In this document: one piece after another, positions 8,110 through 17,478 of the stretch | How positions within the stretch are numbered: position 1 is the first letter of the stretch | How the letters are laid out: each line of letters begins with the position of its first letter | DNA from: Pirellulaceae bacterium | GTDB taxonomy: Bacteria; Planctomycetota; Planctomycetia; Pirellulales; Pirellulaceae | Assembly: GCA_026004775.1 (NCBI GenBank) | Contig: BPJU01000003.1 | Location: 124,001 to 188,000, forward strand | Direction: 5' to 3' | Length of the DNA: 64,000 nt | Translations under genes and position numbers: made by a program | Notes under the pieces: model-generated | What the model saw: the letters and a program-made list of their open reading frames with translations, nothing else | Told to the model about the DNA's origin: nothing | The model's database searches: none

Positions 8110-10578
8110 TTATGTCCCCCACATCAGGCGAACCCACAGAATGATCAGCAGTCCTAACGCCATCGACAGGGCGTAGAACGAAAGCACTCCCATCTGAAGC
8201 GCACGCATCAGGTCCCCAACCCACACCGGGATTCGGCCGATAAGGTTGACCAATCCGTCAACGATCCCCATGTCGACCGCAGCCAGCAGCCGTGCCACAC
8301 CTCGTAACGGACGCACCACCAGCCAGGTGTAAAGTTCATCGAAATAGAATCGGTCGGCTGACAACCGATAAGGAGATACGAAATAACCGATCATCAACGG
8401 CACTGTCAACAGCCATACCACCGACAGCACTGCGTAGCCCGCCAGGCGGACCAGCCAGCGAAGGCCCAATCGTCCGGCAACACTTTCGATACGGGCCACC
8501 AGCGGCCGCCGCCGCAACCGGATGAGATTCTGGGAATCGACCAGTTTCCGGTACCATTCGAACCGGAACAGAGCGGCCAGGAACTCGGCTTCCGTTCGCT
8601 CTTCCAGGTACAGATATGCGGCCAGCCCCATCCCGGCCAGAGCCAGCAACAGGCTGACCGCGGCTATGTCCAGGTGGAAGCCACCGGCGTGCCGCGTCGC
8701 TTCCACAGCGGGAATCGCCAACTGCGGGGTGTAGCCGAGAAAATCCGTAACCGCATTGGCGGTACTGACCCTCCCTTCCGGCAGATGTTCGACGGTGTGA
8801 CGATAGGAGCGATCGAGCAGTAGGCCCGCTACGGCGGCTCCCACCGCCAACACCACCAGGGGCACGACCATTACTGGCGGCGATTCATGGGCATGGTGGC
8901 CGGCTTCGGCCGGAACTCGCAACTCACCATAGAACGTCATGAAGAAAGCGCGGAACGTGTAGAAAGCCGTCAGGAAGGCGGCGGCCACAGCCAGGTAGTA
9001 GCAGATTTGGTAGCAGCGAGAGGCAACTGCGGGCGACAGCCAGGTCCAGGTGCCGTGCGAAATGTGCTGCGCTGCCTCCGCCGCCGCATGGTTCGTTTCC
9101 GGTTGAGTTGCTGGCGGAGTGCCGGAGACGTGCCCCAGTTCATGAGCGCGGTCGTGTACCGAGCCCAGGATCGCATCTTTGCTCCAGAAACCCGACAACG
9201 GGAAGACTCCGGCCAAGGCCAGCGCTCCGACCAGGAAAGTCCAGTGCGTCCACGGCAACAGCCGCCGCAAGCCGCCGAACCGCCGCATATCGATGACATT
9301 GCCCATGGCGTGCATGACGCTGCCGGCCGCAAGGAACAACAACGCTTTGAAAAAGGCGTGGGTGAAAAGGTGAAACATCCCGGATGCGATTCCTGCCAGA
9401 CTTCCCGCACCCAAACCCAGAAACATATAGCCCAGTTGGCTGATGGTGGAATAGGCGAGGACCCGCTTCAGATCGAACTGGGTCAGGGCGATCAGGGCCG
9501 CCAGTAAGGCGGTAAATGCCCCGATACCGGCCACAACCAGTTGCGCTTCAGGAACCGCCACAAAAAGCGGAGTGCAGCGGGCTACCAAGTAAACACCCGC
9601 TGTCACCATCGTGGCCGCATGGATCAATGCGCTCACAGGGGTCGGGCCTTCCATGGCATCGGGTAACCAGATATGCAGCGGGAATTGTGCGCTCTTGCCA
9701 CAGGCTCCCAAGAAAAGCAACAAGCAGATGGCCAGGCCCGTTAGGCCCTTCACATAGCTTTCCGGCGCACGGCTCAGAACACCCGGCTCTATCTTACTGC
9801 CTGGCGGGGGAAAGTTATCGGAATCGACGGCCTGACGCAACGACTGCGACGGGTGGACAACTGCCGATGCATGGAAATCGAGCGTTCCATACGTGATCCA
9901 GATCAGCATCATTCCCAGGAGAAAACCGAAATCTCCTACGCGGTTTACCAGAAACGCTTTCTTGCCGGCCGCAGCCGCTTCCGGTTTTTCATACCAAAAA
10001 CCAATCAACAGATAACTGCACAACCCCACCGCTTCCCAGAAGACAAAGAGCAGCAAGAAATTGCTGGCGGAAACTAACATCGTCATCGAAAAGACAAACA
10101 AATTGAAATAACAAAAATACCGCCAATAACCGCGGTCTCCTGCCATATAGCCGATACTGAAGACGGCCACCAGAAAGGCAACCGAGGTGACCGTGACCAG
10201 CATGAAGGCGGTCAGGGCATCGGCGCGTAACGCCACATCGACAGCGAAGCGAATAGCTCCCGTTTCTGCGGTTGAAGCATCCTGCTGCGGCTGCGGAACA
10301 CGCCACATGGCGTCGGCAATCTCCGCCCATCGCCACAGTACCACAACGCGTTCGTAATACGGCGACTGCGGTTTGACGTAACCATGTTGGAAGCGGATTT
10401 CTTGAAAGAGCAGCCAGGAAGCAACGGCGGAAACCAGCAATGCGGCTACCGTCACCCAGGCCGGCCAGAGCTTGACAGAACGTAATAGACGGGGTGCCGT
10501 CACAGCGATCAGCAACACCGCCAGCAGGGGTGCCGCAGGGATGATCACCAGGAGAGTCGCGATTCGATCCATACTCAC
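8110..10578 (-). CDS. nuoL: NADH-quinone oxidoreductase subunit L (extended)
   Basis: Distal antiporter-like subunit of complex I. At 822 residues it is about 200 longer than the usual 610-650. Core motifs are present: 'FVFWEAVGLCSYLLIGFWYE', 'FPLHIWLPDAMEGPTPVSALIHAATMVTAGVYL' in two adjacent pieces, and 'KRVLAYSTISQLGYMFLGLG'. The extra length lies in a hydrophilic stretch near residues 470-500 (rich in His, Ala, Thr) and in a long C-terminal part that should contain the lateral helix and final TM segment. The ATG at 10578 gives an immediate TM helix and is the natural start. A 50-bp gap separates it from nuoK, one of the few non-overlapping joints in this operon. Confidence 0.95.
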   Translation of the reverse strand: MSMDRIATLLVIIPAAPLLAVLLIAVTAPRLLRSVKLWPAWVTVAALLVSAVASWLLFQEIRFQHGYVKPQSPYYERVVVLWRWAEIADAMWRVPQPQQDASTAETGAIRFAVDVALRADALTAFMLVTVTSVAFLVAVFSIGYMAGDRGYWRYFCYFNLFVFSMTMLVSASNFLLLFVFWEAVGLCSYLLIGFWYEKPEAAAAGKKAFLVNRVGDFGFLLGMMLIWITYGTLDFHASAVVHPSQSLRQAVDSDNFPPPGSKIEPGVLSRAPESYVKGLTGLAICLLLFLGACGKSAQFPLHIWLPDAMEGPTPVSALIHAATMVTAGVYLVARCTPLFVAVPEAQLVVAGIGAFTALLAALIALTQFDLKRVLAYSTISQLGYMFLGLGAGSLAGIASGMFHLFTHAFFKALLFLAAGSVMHAMGNVIDMRRFGGLRRLLPWTHWTFLVGALALAGVFPLSGFWSKDAILGSVHDRAHELGHVSGTPPATQPETNHAAAEAAQHISHGTWTWLSPAVASRCYQICYYLAVAAAFLTAFYTFRAFFMTFYGELRVPAEAGHHAHESPPVMVVPLVVLAVGAAVAGLLLDRSYRHTVEHLPEGRVSTANAVTDFLGYTPQLAIPAVEATRHAGGFHLDIAAVSLLLALAGMGLAAYLYLEERTEAEFLAALFRFEWYRKLVDSQNLIRLRRRPLVARIESVAGRLGLRWLVRLAGYAVLSVVWLLTVPLMIGYFVSPYRLSADRFYFDELYTWLVVRPLRGVARLLAAVDMGIVDGLVNLIGRIPVWVGDLMRALQMGVLSFYALSMALGLLIILWVRLMWGT

Positions 10579-10628
10579 TTGTTCCGTCGGTTATCCCAGT
10601 AGCTCGAGGGTCCGTCGGTCTTGCGCCG

Positions 10629-11072
10629 TCACACGTGACTGCGGTGCAGCAATTCATCTTCATCCGGCTGCGGTTGCCGGCCGGCCGGCACCAGGTGTGG
10701 CCATTGACGCTCCTCGTGGTATTCGTCCGGCACGTGGCGGTCGACCCAAGGCGGTTGCCCCTCTTCGCGCAGGTCCTGCCACCGCACCAGGTCGAGCGAT
10801 GCGGCATGCTGGAAGAGCATCAGCACCAGAGCCAGCGCGACCGCGGCTTCGGCGGCCGCTACCGCCACAATGAACAACACCAATATCTGCCCGCCCCACT
10901 CGGCATGGTAGCGGCTCCAACCGACCAGCGCCAAACTAACTCCCTGAAGCATCATCTCGACCGCCAAAAATACCACGATCCAGTTTCGCCGAGTAACCAG
11001 CCCGGCCAGACCGATGCCAAACAGCATCGCAGCCACCAGCAAAACATTTTTTATGATATGGGGTTCACTCAT
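10629..11072 (-). CDS. nuoK: NADH-quinone oxidoreductase subunit K with C-terminal extension
   Basis: Small complex I membrane subunit with three TM helices and the conserved pattern 'NWIVVFLAVEMMLQGVSLALVG' and 'AAEAAVALALVLMLFQ', which carry the two membrane Glu residues needed for proton transfer. The family is usually about 100 residues. Here some 45 extra hydrophilic residues, rich in Arg, Glu, Pro and His, follow the last helix. I prefer the ATG at 11072 ('MSEPHIIKN'); another in-frame ATG at 11093 adds seven residues. A gap of about 140 bp separates it from nuoJ. Confidence 0.92.
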   Translation of the reverse strand: MSEPHIIKNVLLVAAMLFGIGLAGLVTRRNWIVVFLAVEMMLQGVSLALVGWSRYHAEWGGQILVLFIVAVAAAEAAVALALVLMLFQHAASLDLVRWQDLREEGQPPWVDRHVPDEYHEERQWPHLVPAGRQPQPDEDELLHRSHV

Positions 11073-11214
11073 AACCAGCCCTGAAACTTTCACGTGAGGA
11101 CAAACAATTCAGGAAACCATTTTTTGCAAAATGCGGTTTACTTCTAAATTGCCCTAAACATTTCAGGTGCGGACCGACAATACAGTACATCATTTTTCAA
11201 AATCTCTGTTTCAC

Positions 11215-11985
11215 TCATGGCACGCGCCTTTTGGAAATCTGGCTAGAGGCTGGCGTTCGGCTGGTGCGGCCGTAAAGCACGATCACCGTCGCTCCCACCA
11301 GGGCAGCCAACAACAAGGTGCCGGCCAGTTCCAGGTGGACCCAATAGCGGCTATAAAAGTCACGTCCCAGCATGGCGGTCTGCGGCGGATAGGATCCTGA
11401 GTCGGGCGACACGGCACCGGTGAAGGCTTCTGGTTTTTCAGCGTGCACCGGAGCCGGAAGCGTAGCGTCTTGCAAGGGCCACACCACCAGCACGGCCGGC
11501 AATATCGCGGCCAGTACCACGGCGGTCACCTTTGCCGACCCGCTCCAGGAAATACGGTCGTACAGAGCGCGTCCGCCCGGTTGCGCCAGCATGATGACGA
11601 ACAAAAACATCACCACGATAGCGCCGGCGTAGATGATGATCGTGACGGCACCCAGGAATTGCGCGCCGAGCCAGAACATCAACGAGGCTACTCCGCCCAG
11701 CGTCGCCGCGAACCAGAGGGCGGCATACACGGCGTTGGGCATCGCCATGCTCAAGCAGGCCGCCAGCACCGTGAAGCCAGCCAGCAGCCAGAAGAGGATC
11801 TGCTCAGCGTCCACCGCTGCCTCAGTGGCATGGGCCAGGTAGGCTCCCGTTCCCAAGACCACCAACACGCTGCCCGCGCGGCGGCGTATAAGGCTGCTGG
11901 GCGGCAACAGCAGATACAACCCAGCGGCCATTACCACGATCGCCGCAGCCAACAACATTCCGCCGAATGACAAGTGCTGGAACAT
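11215..11985 (-). CDS. nuoJ: NADH-quinone oxidoreductase subunit J
   Basis: Five-helix membrane subunit of complex I. The third-helix region shows the expected 'AVTIIIYAGAIVVMFLFVIML' pattern, in which the conserved Tyr and Gly of the pi-bulge lie. Residues after about 150 form a periplasmic loop followed by a further helix, making it (256 aa) longer than the usual 170-200. The start at 11985 ('MFQHLSFGG') leaves a 7-bp gap to the nuoI stop; an in-frame ATG at 12018 would overlap nuoI by 26 bp. Confidence 0.93.
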   Translation of the reverse strand: MFQHLSFGGMLLAAAIVVMAAGLYLLLPPSSLIRRRAGSVLVVLGTGAYLAHATEAAVDAEQILFWLLAGFTVLAACLSMAMPNAVYAALWFAATLGGVASLMFWLGAQFLGAVTIIIYAGAIVVMFLFVIMLAQPGGRALYDRISWSGSAKVTAVVLAAILPAVLVVWPLQDATLPAPVHAEKPEAFTGAVSPDSGSYPPQTAMLGRDFYSRYWVHLELAGTLLLAALVGATVIVLYGRTSRTPASSQISKRRVP

Positions 11986-11992
11986 AGGGTTC

Positions 11993-12562
11993 TCATTTCC
12001 GATTATGCTCAGCCGCATACGATCCGGTGGATTGACGTTGCGACCGCATCGGCTCTTTGTCCTTCGTCTGGTCGTAAACGCTCAATAACTTCTCTTTGTC
12101 AAAGATCATTTCCTCGCGGCTGCGCCCCGTGAGGTTATACAAACTGGTCAATTCGATGGCATCCACCGGACAGGCCTCTTCGCACATGCCGCAATAAATG
12201 CAGCGCAGTTCGTCGATGGTAAAACTTTCCGGATATTTTTCTCGATCCGGCCAGGGACTTTCCGCCGCCACGATGTCGATGCAATGAGCCGGACAAGCGG
12301 TGGCACACAAGAAACAGGCAACGCACTTGACCCGTCCCTGTTCATCCCGGTTCAAGCGATGCACGCCTCGATAGATCAACGGGGCGTCGATCTTCGGTTC
12401 CTGGTCCGGATAGCTCACCGTCACGACTTTGCCGGCCAGCGAACGGCCCAAGTGGCGCAGCGTGGTCGTGAGCCCCTCGAAGAATAACGGAAGATAGAGC
12501 CGCTCTCGAGCCGAAAGCGGCGATTCGTCAACCCACCGGATGTTCGGATCGTTTTCCTGCAT
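11993..12562 (-). CDS. nuoI: NADH-quinone oxidoreductase subunit I (2x[4Fe-4S])
   Basis: Peripheral-arm ferredoxin-like subunit carrying clusters N6a and N6b. Both cluster motifs are intact: 'CVACFLCATACP' near residue 95 and 'CIYCGMCEEACP' near residue 135. The N-terminal amphipathic region ('FFEGLTTTLRHLGRSLAGK') matches the membrane-contact helix of the family. Length is 189, normal. It lies between nuoH (about 100 bp upstream) and nuoJ. Confidence 0.96.
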   Translation of the reverse strand: MQENDPNIRWVDESPLSARERLYLPLFFEGLTTTLRHLGRSLAGKVVTVSYPDQEPKIDAPLIYRGVHRLNRDEQGRVKCVACFLCATACPAHCIDIVAAESPWPDREKYPESFTIDELRCIYCGMCEEACPVDAIELTSLYNLTGRSREEMIFDKEKLLSVYDQTKDKEPMRSQRQSTGSYAAEHNRK

Positions 12563-12663
12563 ATTTTGTCACCTTCTTATGCGAAGGGCGGATTATCCTG
12601 GGCTGCCTTCTGTGTTCAGCGACTGCGGATTGGGGACGGTGACTGGTTGTGACAGCTTTTCGG

Positions 12664-13899
12664 TCAGAACTGCACGTCCCAGCCGGCCGGTTCACGCCGC
12701 GGCGTGTTGTCGCTGATCGACGGGCCCGCTACCGCGACAACCCACCAGGCCAGTGCCGCCACAACCCAGGCCGGAATGACCATCAGCCACGCAGCCGGCA
12801 CGCGCCCCAGCCAGCTTTCCAAGCCGCTCAGCTTGCTCTGCTCCACGACTGCCACCACCGCCACACTCAACAATCCGAGCGGCAGCATCACCTTCCAAGC
12901 CAATGCCATCAACTGGTCGAATCGAAATCGAGGCCAACTCCATCGAACCAGCATGAAGAACAATATGACACCAACTGTTTTAACCGCAAAAACTACTACT
13001 CGAAGTATGGCACCCAACCAGCTATTAGAATCCGCCCAACTGGTAATCCCCCAGAAATGCCAACCGCCCAGAAACAGCAAAACTATCAACATGGCGGCGG
13101 TTACCATGTGAAGAAATTCGGCAATGAGAAACAGGAGCAACTTCATGCCGGAATATTCCGTGTGGTAGCCTCCGACTAATTCTTGTTCGCATTCCGGCAG
13201 GTCGAACGGCAGTCGCGCCGCTTCCGCAAAAGCAGCCGTAACGAAGACGACGAAGCCGATCGGCTGAGCCAGCACGAACCACACGCCGGTCTCGGCTTGC
13301 ATTTCCACAATACGCCGGATGTTGAGCGACCCGGACGCCAGCACCACCCCCAGAATCCCCAACGACAATGCCAATTCGTAGGCGATGAGCTGGGCGCTGC
13401 TGCGCAGACCTCCCAGCAGACTGTACTTGTTATTGCTGGCCCAACCACCCAGGATCACGCCATAAACGGCAATGCTGTTCAGAGCAAAGACAAACAAAAG
13501 TGCCGTATCCATGTGCGGGGCAATGGCCAGCGGGATCGGCCGGTCCCAGCCCCAACCCCACAGCTTGAGCGGCGGGATCACATCGCCGAACGGAATCACC
13601 GCGAAGACGCTCAGGGCCGACGTGAGCATGATGATCGGCGCTGCGACAAACAAGCGCCGATCGACATGAGCGGGTGTGAATTCTTCTTTCAAGATGAATT
13701 TCAAGCCGTCAGCGATCGGCTGTCCCAACCCGAACAGGCGGATGTTGGTAAGCGGGATCCCCACGCGGTTCGGGCCGCAACGATCCTGCACCCACGCCGC
13801 CATCTTGCGCTCGAGCAGCACCAGGTAAGCCGCAGCCGTCATCAGGCCGCCGGCCAATACGAACGATTTGATCAGGATTTCCCACATGGCTTCAGGCAC
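12664..13899 (-). CDS. nuoH: NADH-quinone oxidoreductase subunit H
   Basis: Membrane subunit that forms part of the quinone-binding chamber. Conserved stretches include 'ERKMAAWVQDRCGPNRVG', 'GLGQPIADGLKFILKEEF', 'EAARLPFDLPECEQELVGGYHTEYSG' (in two parts) and 'RWSWPRFRFDQLMALAWKV'. All eight expected hydrophobic helices are visible in 411 residues. It overlaps the end of nuoG by 8 bp (13892-13899). The C-terminal 40 residues extend past the usual end of the family. Confidence 0.96.
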   Translation of the reverse strand: MPEAMWEILIKSFVLAGGLMTAAAYLVLLERKMAAWVQDRCGPNRVGIPLTNIRLFGLGQPIADGLKFILKEEFTPAHVDRRLFVAAPIIMLTSALSVFAVIPFGDVIPPLKLWGWGWDRPIPLAIAPHMDTALLFVFALNSIAVYGVILGGWASNNKYSLLGGLRSSAQLIAYELALSLGILGVVLASGSLNIRRIVEMQAETGVWFVLAQPIGFVVFVTAAFAEAARLPFDLPECEQELVGGYHTEYSGMKLLLFLIAEFLHMVTAAMLIVLLFLGGWHFWGITSWADSNSWLGAILRVVVFAVKTVGVILFFMLVRWSWPRFRFDQLMALAWKVMLPLGLLSVAVVAVVEQSKLSGLESWLGRVPAAWLMVIPAWVVAALAWWVVAVAGPSISDNTPRREPAGWDVQF

Positions 13900-15541
13900 T
13901 GTTTATGGAAGTCATGACGGTTTCGGCCGGTTCCGCCAATTGCACGATTCGCAAATCCACCCCCACATCCGGTATCTCTCCTTTGGCCGCGGCGAAGGCC
14001 AAGAACCGTTCCGCCACTTCTTGCAGCACCGGTGCGCTTCGATACAGCCCGGGGCGCCCCAGCAGCTTCCAATAAATATGGCCGTCGTGGTAGACACCTC
14101 GCGGCGGCCGTATCGCCCACTGGAAAACTTGCAGCCGGTGGTGCACGTTCACGTAAGAACCTTCGCGTTCAACAAACGCGGCTGCCGGTAAGCGATAATC
14201 CGCAACCGCTCCCAATGCCGATGGGAATAGCTCCTGAACAACCAACAGGCGTGCCCGGCGAGCAACCTCCACGTCGTCGCTTTGCCACGGTGATGCCGGA
14301 TATCCTCCGGCGATCCACAGGCCGCCCTCCGGAGGCTGGCTCTTCCAGCGGCTCTTGAGCTCTTCCCAACTCAATAGTTCACCTTGCAATTGCCCGGCCA
14401 AAGTCTGAACGCCGATGCGGTTGGGACATTTCTCGGCACGGATCGTAAATCCGTTGGGGAATCGCTCGTCCCGGCCCTGCGACGGAATAGGTCCCACGGC
14501 GATCGTGGCATCGGGATCGACCGACCGCACCAGTTCGGCCAGCAAATAAGCTTCTTCCACCGTCTGGAACGGGGAAAGCACGGCGGTCCAGCCCCCGACC
14601 GACGGAAGTTGCGTTTCCAAGTCGGCCCACACCGTATCCCAGTCGATGCATTTGAGTTGGCCCTCCTGGCGACGGCAGGGAGCGGTGATGCGATTGGGGT
14701 CATGGACGTATTTCCAGCCGTAGCGACCTTCATCACACATCCACCACTGATTGACGTGCGGGTTTTCCCGCGGGCGCAACCGCCAGATGCGGTCCTGATT
14801 CTGGTCGACGTAGATGGAACAGCCGGTGCTGCAACCGGCGCAAACATGAGGATGGCTTTTCAAATACCACACACGCTGCCGGTAGAGGAAATCCTTGTCG
14901 GCCAAAGCACCTACCGGACAAAGATCGACCACGTTACCGGCCAACTTATTGGAAAGCGGAAAGCCCGGGAACACGTCGATTTCTTCGTGCGCGCCTCGGT
15001 TCACCACCATCAACTCGCTGGTGCCGGCGATTTCACGGCAGAAGCGCACGCAACGGCTGCACATGATACAGCGGTCGACGAACAGCGTGATCGTCGGTCC
15101 CAGTGAACGCTTTCGGCTGGTAAACGGTTTGATGTCAGCCCGTCGCTGGCCGCGGCCATGCAAGAAGTGGTAGTCTTGCAAGCGGCATTCACCCGCCTTG
15201 TCGCAGATCGGGCAGTCGATCGGATGGCGCAACAACAGATCTTCTTCCACCATCGCCCGCGCTTCACGCACCCGATCGCTATTGGTCAGGAACACCGTGC
15301 CATCGGTAGCCGGAGTCTGGCAGGCGGGCACCAGCTTCGGCAGCATCGAAATCTGGCCGGTCTGCGGATCGCGCTTGCCGCATTCGACCAGACACATGCG
15401 GCAACTGGCAACCACGCTCAAACCCGGGTGCCAGCAATAGTACGGAATCTGGACGCCGGCTCGAGCCGCCGCTTGGATGCCGTTGAGCCGTTCGTGTTGC
15501 TGAAGGTGTACTTCTTTGTCATCGATGTAGACTATCGGCAT
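13892..15541 (-). CDS. nuoG: NADH-quinone oxidoreductase subunit G, short form
   Basis: Large Fe-S subunit of the N-module. The [2Fe-2S] motif ('CWHPGLSVVASCRMC'), the His/Cys [4Fe-4S] motif ('HPIDCPICDKAGEC'), the 'CIMCSRCVRFC' cluster and a 'CAGCSTGCSI' motif of the molybdopterin-oxidoreductase-like domain are all present. The protein is 549 residues, clearly shorter than the 690-900 typical of bacterial NuoG, because the C-terminal molybdopterin-fold region is reduced. Short NuoG forms occur in other lineages, and I see no frameshift or stop suggesting decay. It overlaps nuoF by 10 bp and nuoH by 8 bp. Confidence 0.95.
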   Translation of the reverse strand: MPIVYIDDKEVHLQQHERLNGIQAAARAGVQIPYYCWHPGLSVVASCRMCLVECGKRDPQTGQISMLPKLVPACQTPATDGTVFLTNSDRVREARAMVEEDLLLRHPIDCPICDKAGECRLQDYHFLHGRGQRRADIKPFTSRKRSLGPTITLFVDRCIMCSRCVRFCREIAGTSELMVVNRGAHEEIDVFPGFPLSNKLAGNVVDLCPVGALADKDFLYRQRVWYLKSHPHVCAGCSTGCSIYVDQNQDRIWRLRPRENPHVNQWWMCDEGRYGWKYVHDPNRITAPCRRQEGQLKCIDWDTVWADLETQLPSVGGWTAVLSPFQTVEEAYLLAELVRSVDPDATIAVGPIPSQGRDERFPNGFTIRAEKCPNRIGVQTLAGQLQGELLSWEELKSRWKSQPPEGGLWIAGGYPASPWQSDDVEVARRARLLVVQELFPSALGAVADYRLPAAAFVEREGSYVNVHHRLQVFQWAIRPPRGVYHDGHIYWKLLGRPGLYRSAPVLQEVAERFLAFAAAKGEIPDVGVDLRIVQLAEPAETVMTSINSA

Positions 15542-16887
15542 GATTCGGAAAGCTCCATAGCCGGGACCGGATCCGTTCGCTGGTAGCCGGTCGGATTGGT
15601 TTGGCGGATGTACGTTTCGAATTCGTCTCGAAACTTGCGAATGGCGTTCTTGATCGGCCAGGCGGCGCCGTCGGCCAGACCACAGATGGTCGTACCAGGA
15701 ATGATCCCCATCGAGTCGGCCAGACCTAGTAGCAGATCCAGGTCGACCAGGCGGCCTCGGCCCGCCTTGATACGTTTTAGAATGTTATAGGCCCAAGCCG
15801 TCCCTTCGCGGCAGGGGGTACACTGGCCGCAGCTTTCATGAGCGAAGAACCGACAACTGTTGTACAGCACATCGATCATCGACGTTTGATCATCGATCAC
15901 CACCACAGCCGCGGTTCCCAGCCCCAGACAGCCGTAGCGGCCCGGCCCATTGAAATCCAACGGGCAATCCAGTTCCTCTCCGCTCAAGAAGCCCATACTG
16001 ATACCGCCCGGCACGACCGCCTTGGCCTGGCGACCTTTCCAGACACCTTGCCCCATTCGGTCGATCAGTTCGCGCACCGTTATTCCCAGCGGCGCCTCAT
16101 AACAGCCGGGACGATTGACATGGCCACTCAGACAATAAAGCTTCGGGCCGAAGCTGCCTGGGTCACGCGGGTTGTTCGGATCGGGCGGCACCCCGATCGA
16201 GCGGAACCAGTCGGCACCTCGCTCGACGATATGCTTGACGCACGCTACCGTCTCGACGTTATTGACCACGGTCGGCTTGCGGAAAAGCCCTTCCACGGCA
16301 GGGAAGGGCGGTTTAATGCGCGGCCAGGCCCGTTTTCCTTCCAGGCTTTCAATCAAGCCGGTCTCCTCGCCGCAGATGTAGGCCCCGGCTCCCCGATGCA
16401 AGTAAACATCCAATGAATAGTCGGAGCCGGCCACACGTTGGCCGAGCAAGCCCGCTTCGTAGCATTCCTGCACGGCTCGGCCCATCCTTTGCCAGGCCGT
16501 CGGGTACTCGTAACGCATGTAAATGTAGGCCACAGACGACTCGGTGGCGTAGCAACTGAGAATCAACCCTTCCAGCACCTGGTGCGGATCTTCTTCCATG
16601 AGAATCCGGTTATTGAACGTGCCGGGTTCGCTTTCATCGGCGTTGAGGCAGAAATAAATCGGACGCGATTTCTTGTCGAGAAAAGTCCATTTCAGACCCG
16701 TAGGAAAGCCGGCCCCGCCGCGCCCCCGCAGACCGCTCGCCTTTACCAACTCGACCAATTCCTGCGGCGTCTTTTCACGCACCGCGCGGCGCAACGTCTG
16801 GTAGCCGCCTCGCGACTCGTACACCCGCAGCTCGTGACTGTTTTCCACGCCGATGTTTGCCAGCAACACCGGCTCGAAATCGTCCAC
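15532..16887 (-). CDS. nuoF: NADH-quinone oxidoreductase subunit F (NADH/FMN)
   Basis: Catalytic subunit that oxidises NADH with FMN and passes electrons to [4Fe-4S] cluster N3. The glycine-rich NADH site 'GLRGRGGAGFPTGLKW', the FMN-site segment 'NADESEPGTFNNR', the 'YICGEETGLIESLEGK' motif and the cluster motif 'SCGQCTPCREGT' are all intact. Length (451 aa) is standard. It starts about 70 bp downstream of nuoE and overlaps nuoG. Confidence 0.97.
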   Translation of the reverse strand: MDDFEPVLLANIGVENSHELRVYESRGGYQTLRRAVREKTPQELVELVKASGLRGRGGAGFPTGLKWTFLDKKSRPIYFCLNADESEPGTFNNRILMEEDPHQVLEGLILSCYATESSVAYIYMRYEYPTAWQRMGRAVQECYEAGLLGQRVAGSDYSLDVYLHRGAGAYICGEETGLIESLEGKRAWPRIKPPFPAVEGLFRKPTVVNNVETVACVKHIVERGADWFRSIGVPPDPNNPRDPGSFGPKLYCLSGHVNRPGCYEAPLGITVRELIDRMGQGVWKGRQAKAVVPGGISMGFLSGEELDCPLDFNGPGRYGCLGLGTAAVVVIDDQTSMIDVLYNSCRFFAHESCGQCTPCREGTAWAYNILKRIKAGRGRLVDLDLLLGLADSMGIIPGTTICGLADGAAWPIKNAIRKFRDEFETYIRQTNPTGYQRTDPVPAMELSESCR

Positions 16888-16955
16888 ATCACAGCTCCTT
16901 ATCCAGGTGATCTGCTGTCGGCATGCTCCTGTTCAGCATGTGGGCAAAAGCGCCG

Positions 16956-17444
16956 TCACTTGAGTGTCTTCAGCAAGCGGTCAGCTTCTTCGGGCGTCAG
17001 ACACTTCCAAAGCGCGTCGTTGGCCAGCGCACACGGAGCGAACTCACATGCCCCTAGACATTCGGCTTCTTCAATGGTTAGGCGGCCATCGGGCGTGGTT
17101 TGACCTGGCTGGACCCCTGTACGGCGACAGATGTGGCGCAGCACTTCGTCCGACCCGCGCAGAAAGCAACTGATCGAGCGGCAGACCCACAGGCGAGTGC
17201 GGCCATGCGGCTGGTTTTGTTTGAAAAAGCCGTAGAACGTCAGTGTGTCCTGTACTTCGGCCGGCGCAAGCTCCAGGAGTTCCGCAATTTCCACTACCGC
17301 CTGCAAAGGCACATGGCGCAAGCGCTGGTGCACGATGTGCAGAGCCGGCAAGGTTACGGCTCGGCGTGTTGGATATCGAGGAAAAAGCGCTCGGATTTCC
17401 TCGATCATTTCATCGGTCAAAACACGCGGCGTTGTAGCTGGCAT
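16956..17444 (-). CDS. nuoE: NADH-quinone oxidoreductase subunit E ([2Fe-2S])
   Basis: Thioredoxin-fold subunit with cluster N1a. The four cysteines are visible in 'CRSISCFLRGSDEV' and 'ECLGACEFAPCA', with the expected spacing. The N-terminal helical part ('YPTRRAVTLPALHIVHQRL') matches the family. It lies between nuoD and nuoF as expected. Confidence 0.95.
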   Translation of the reverse strand: MPATTPRVLTDEMIEEIRALFPRYPTRRAVTLPALHIVHQRLRHVPLQAVVEIAELLELAPAEVQDTLTFYGFFKQNQPHGRTRLWVCRSISCFLRGSDEVLRHICRRTGVQPGQTTPDGRLTIEEAECLGACEFAPCALANDALWKCLTPEEADRLLKTLK

Positions 17445-17478
17445 CCGCAGGTTGCTCCTTTCGAACGAGCCGCATCCC

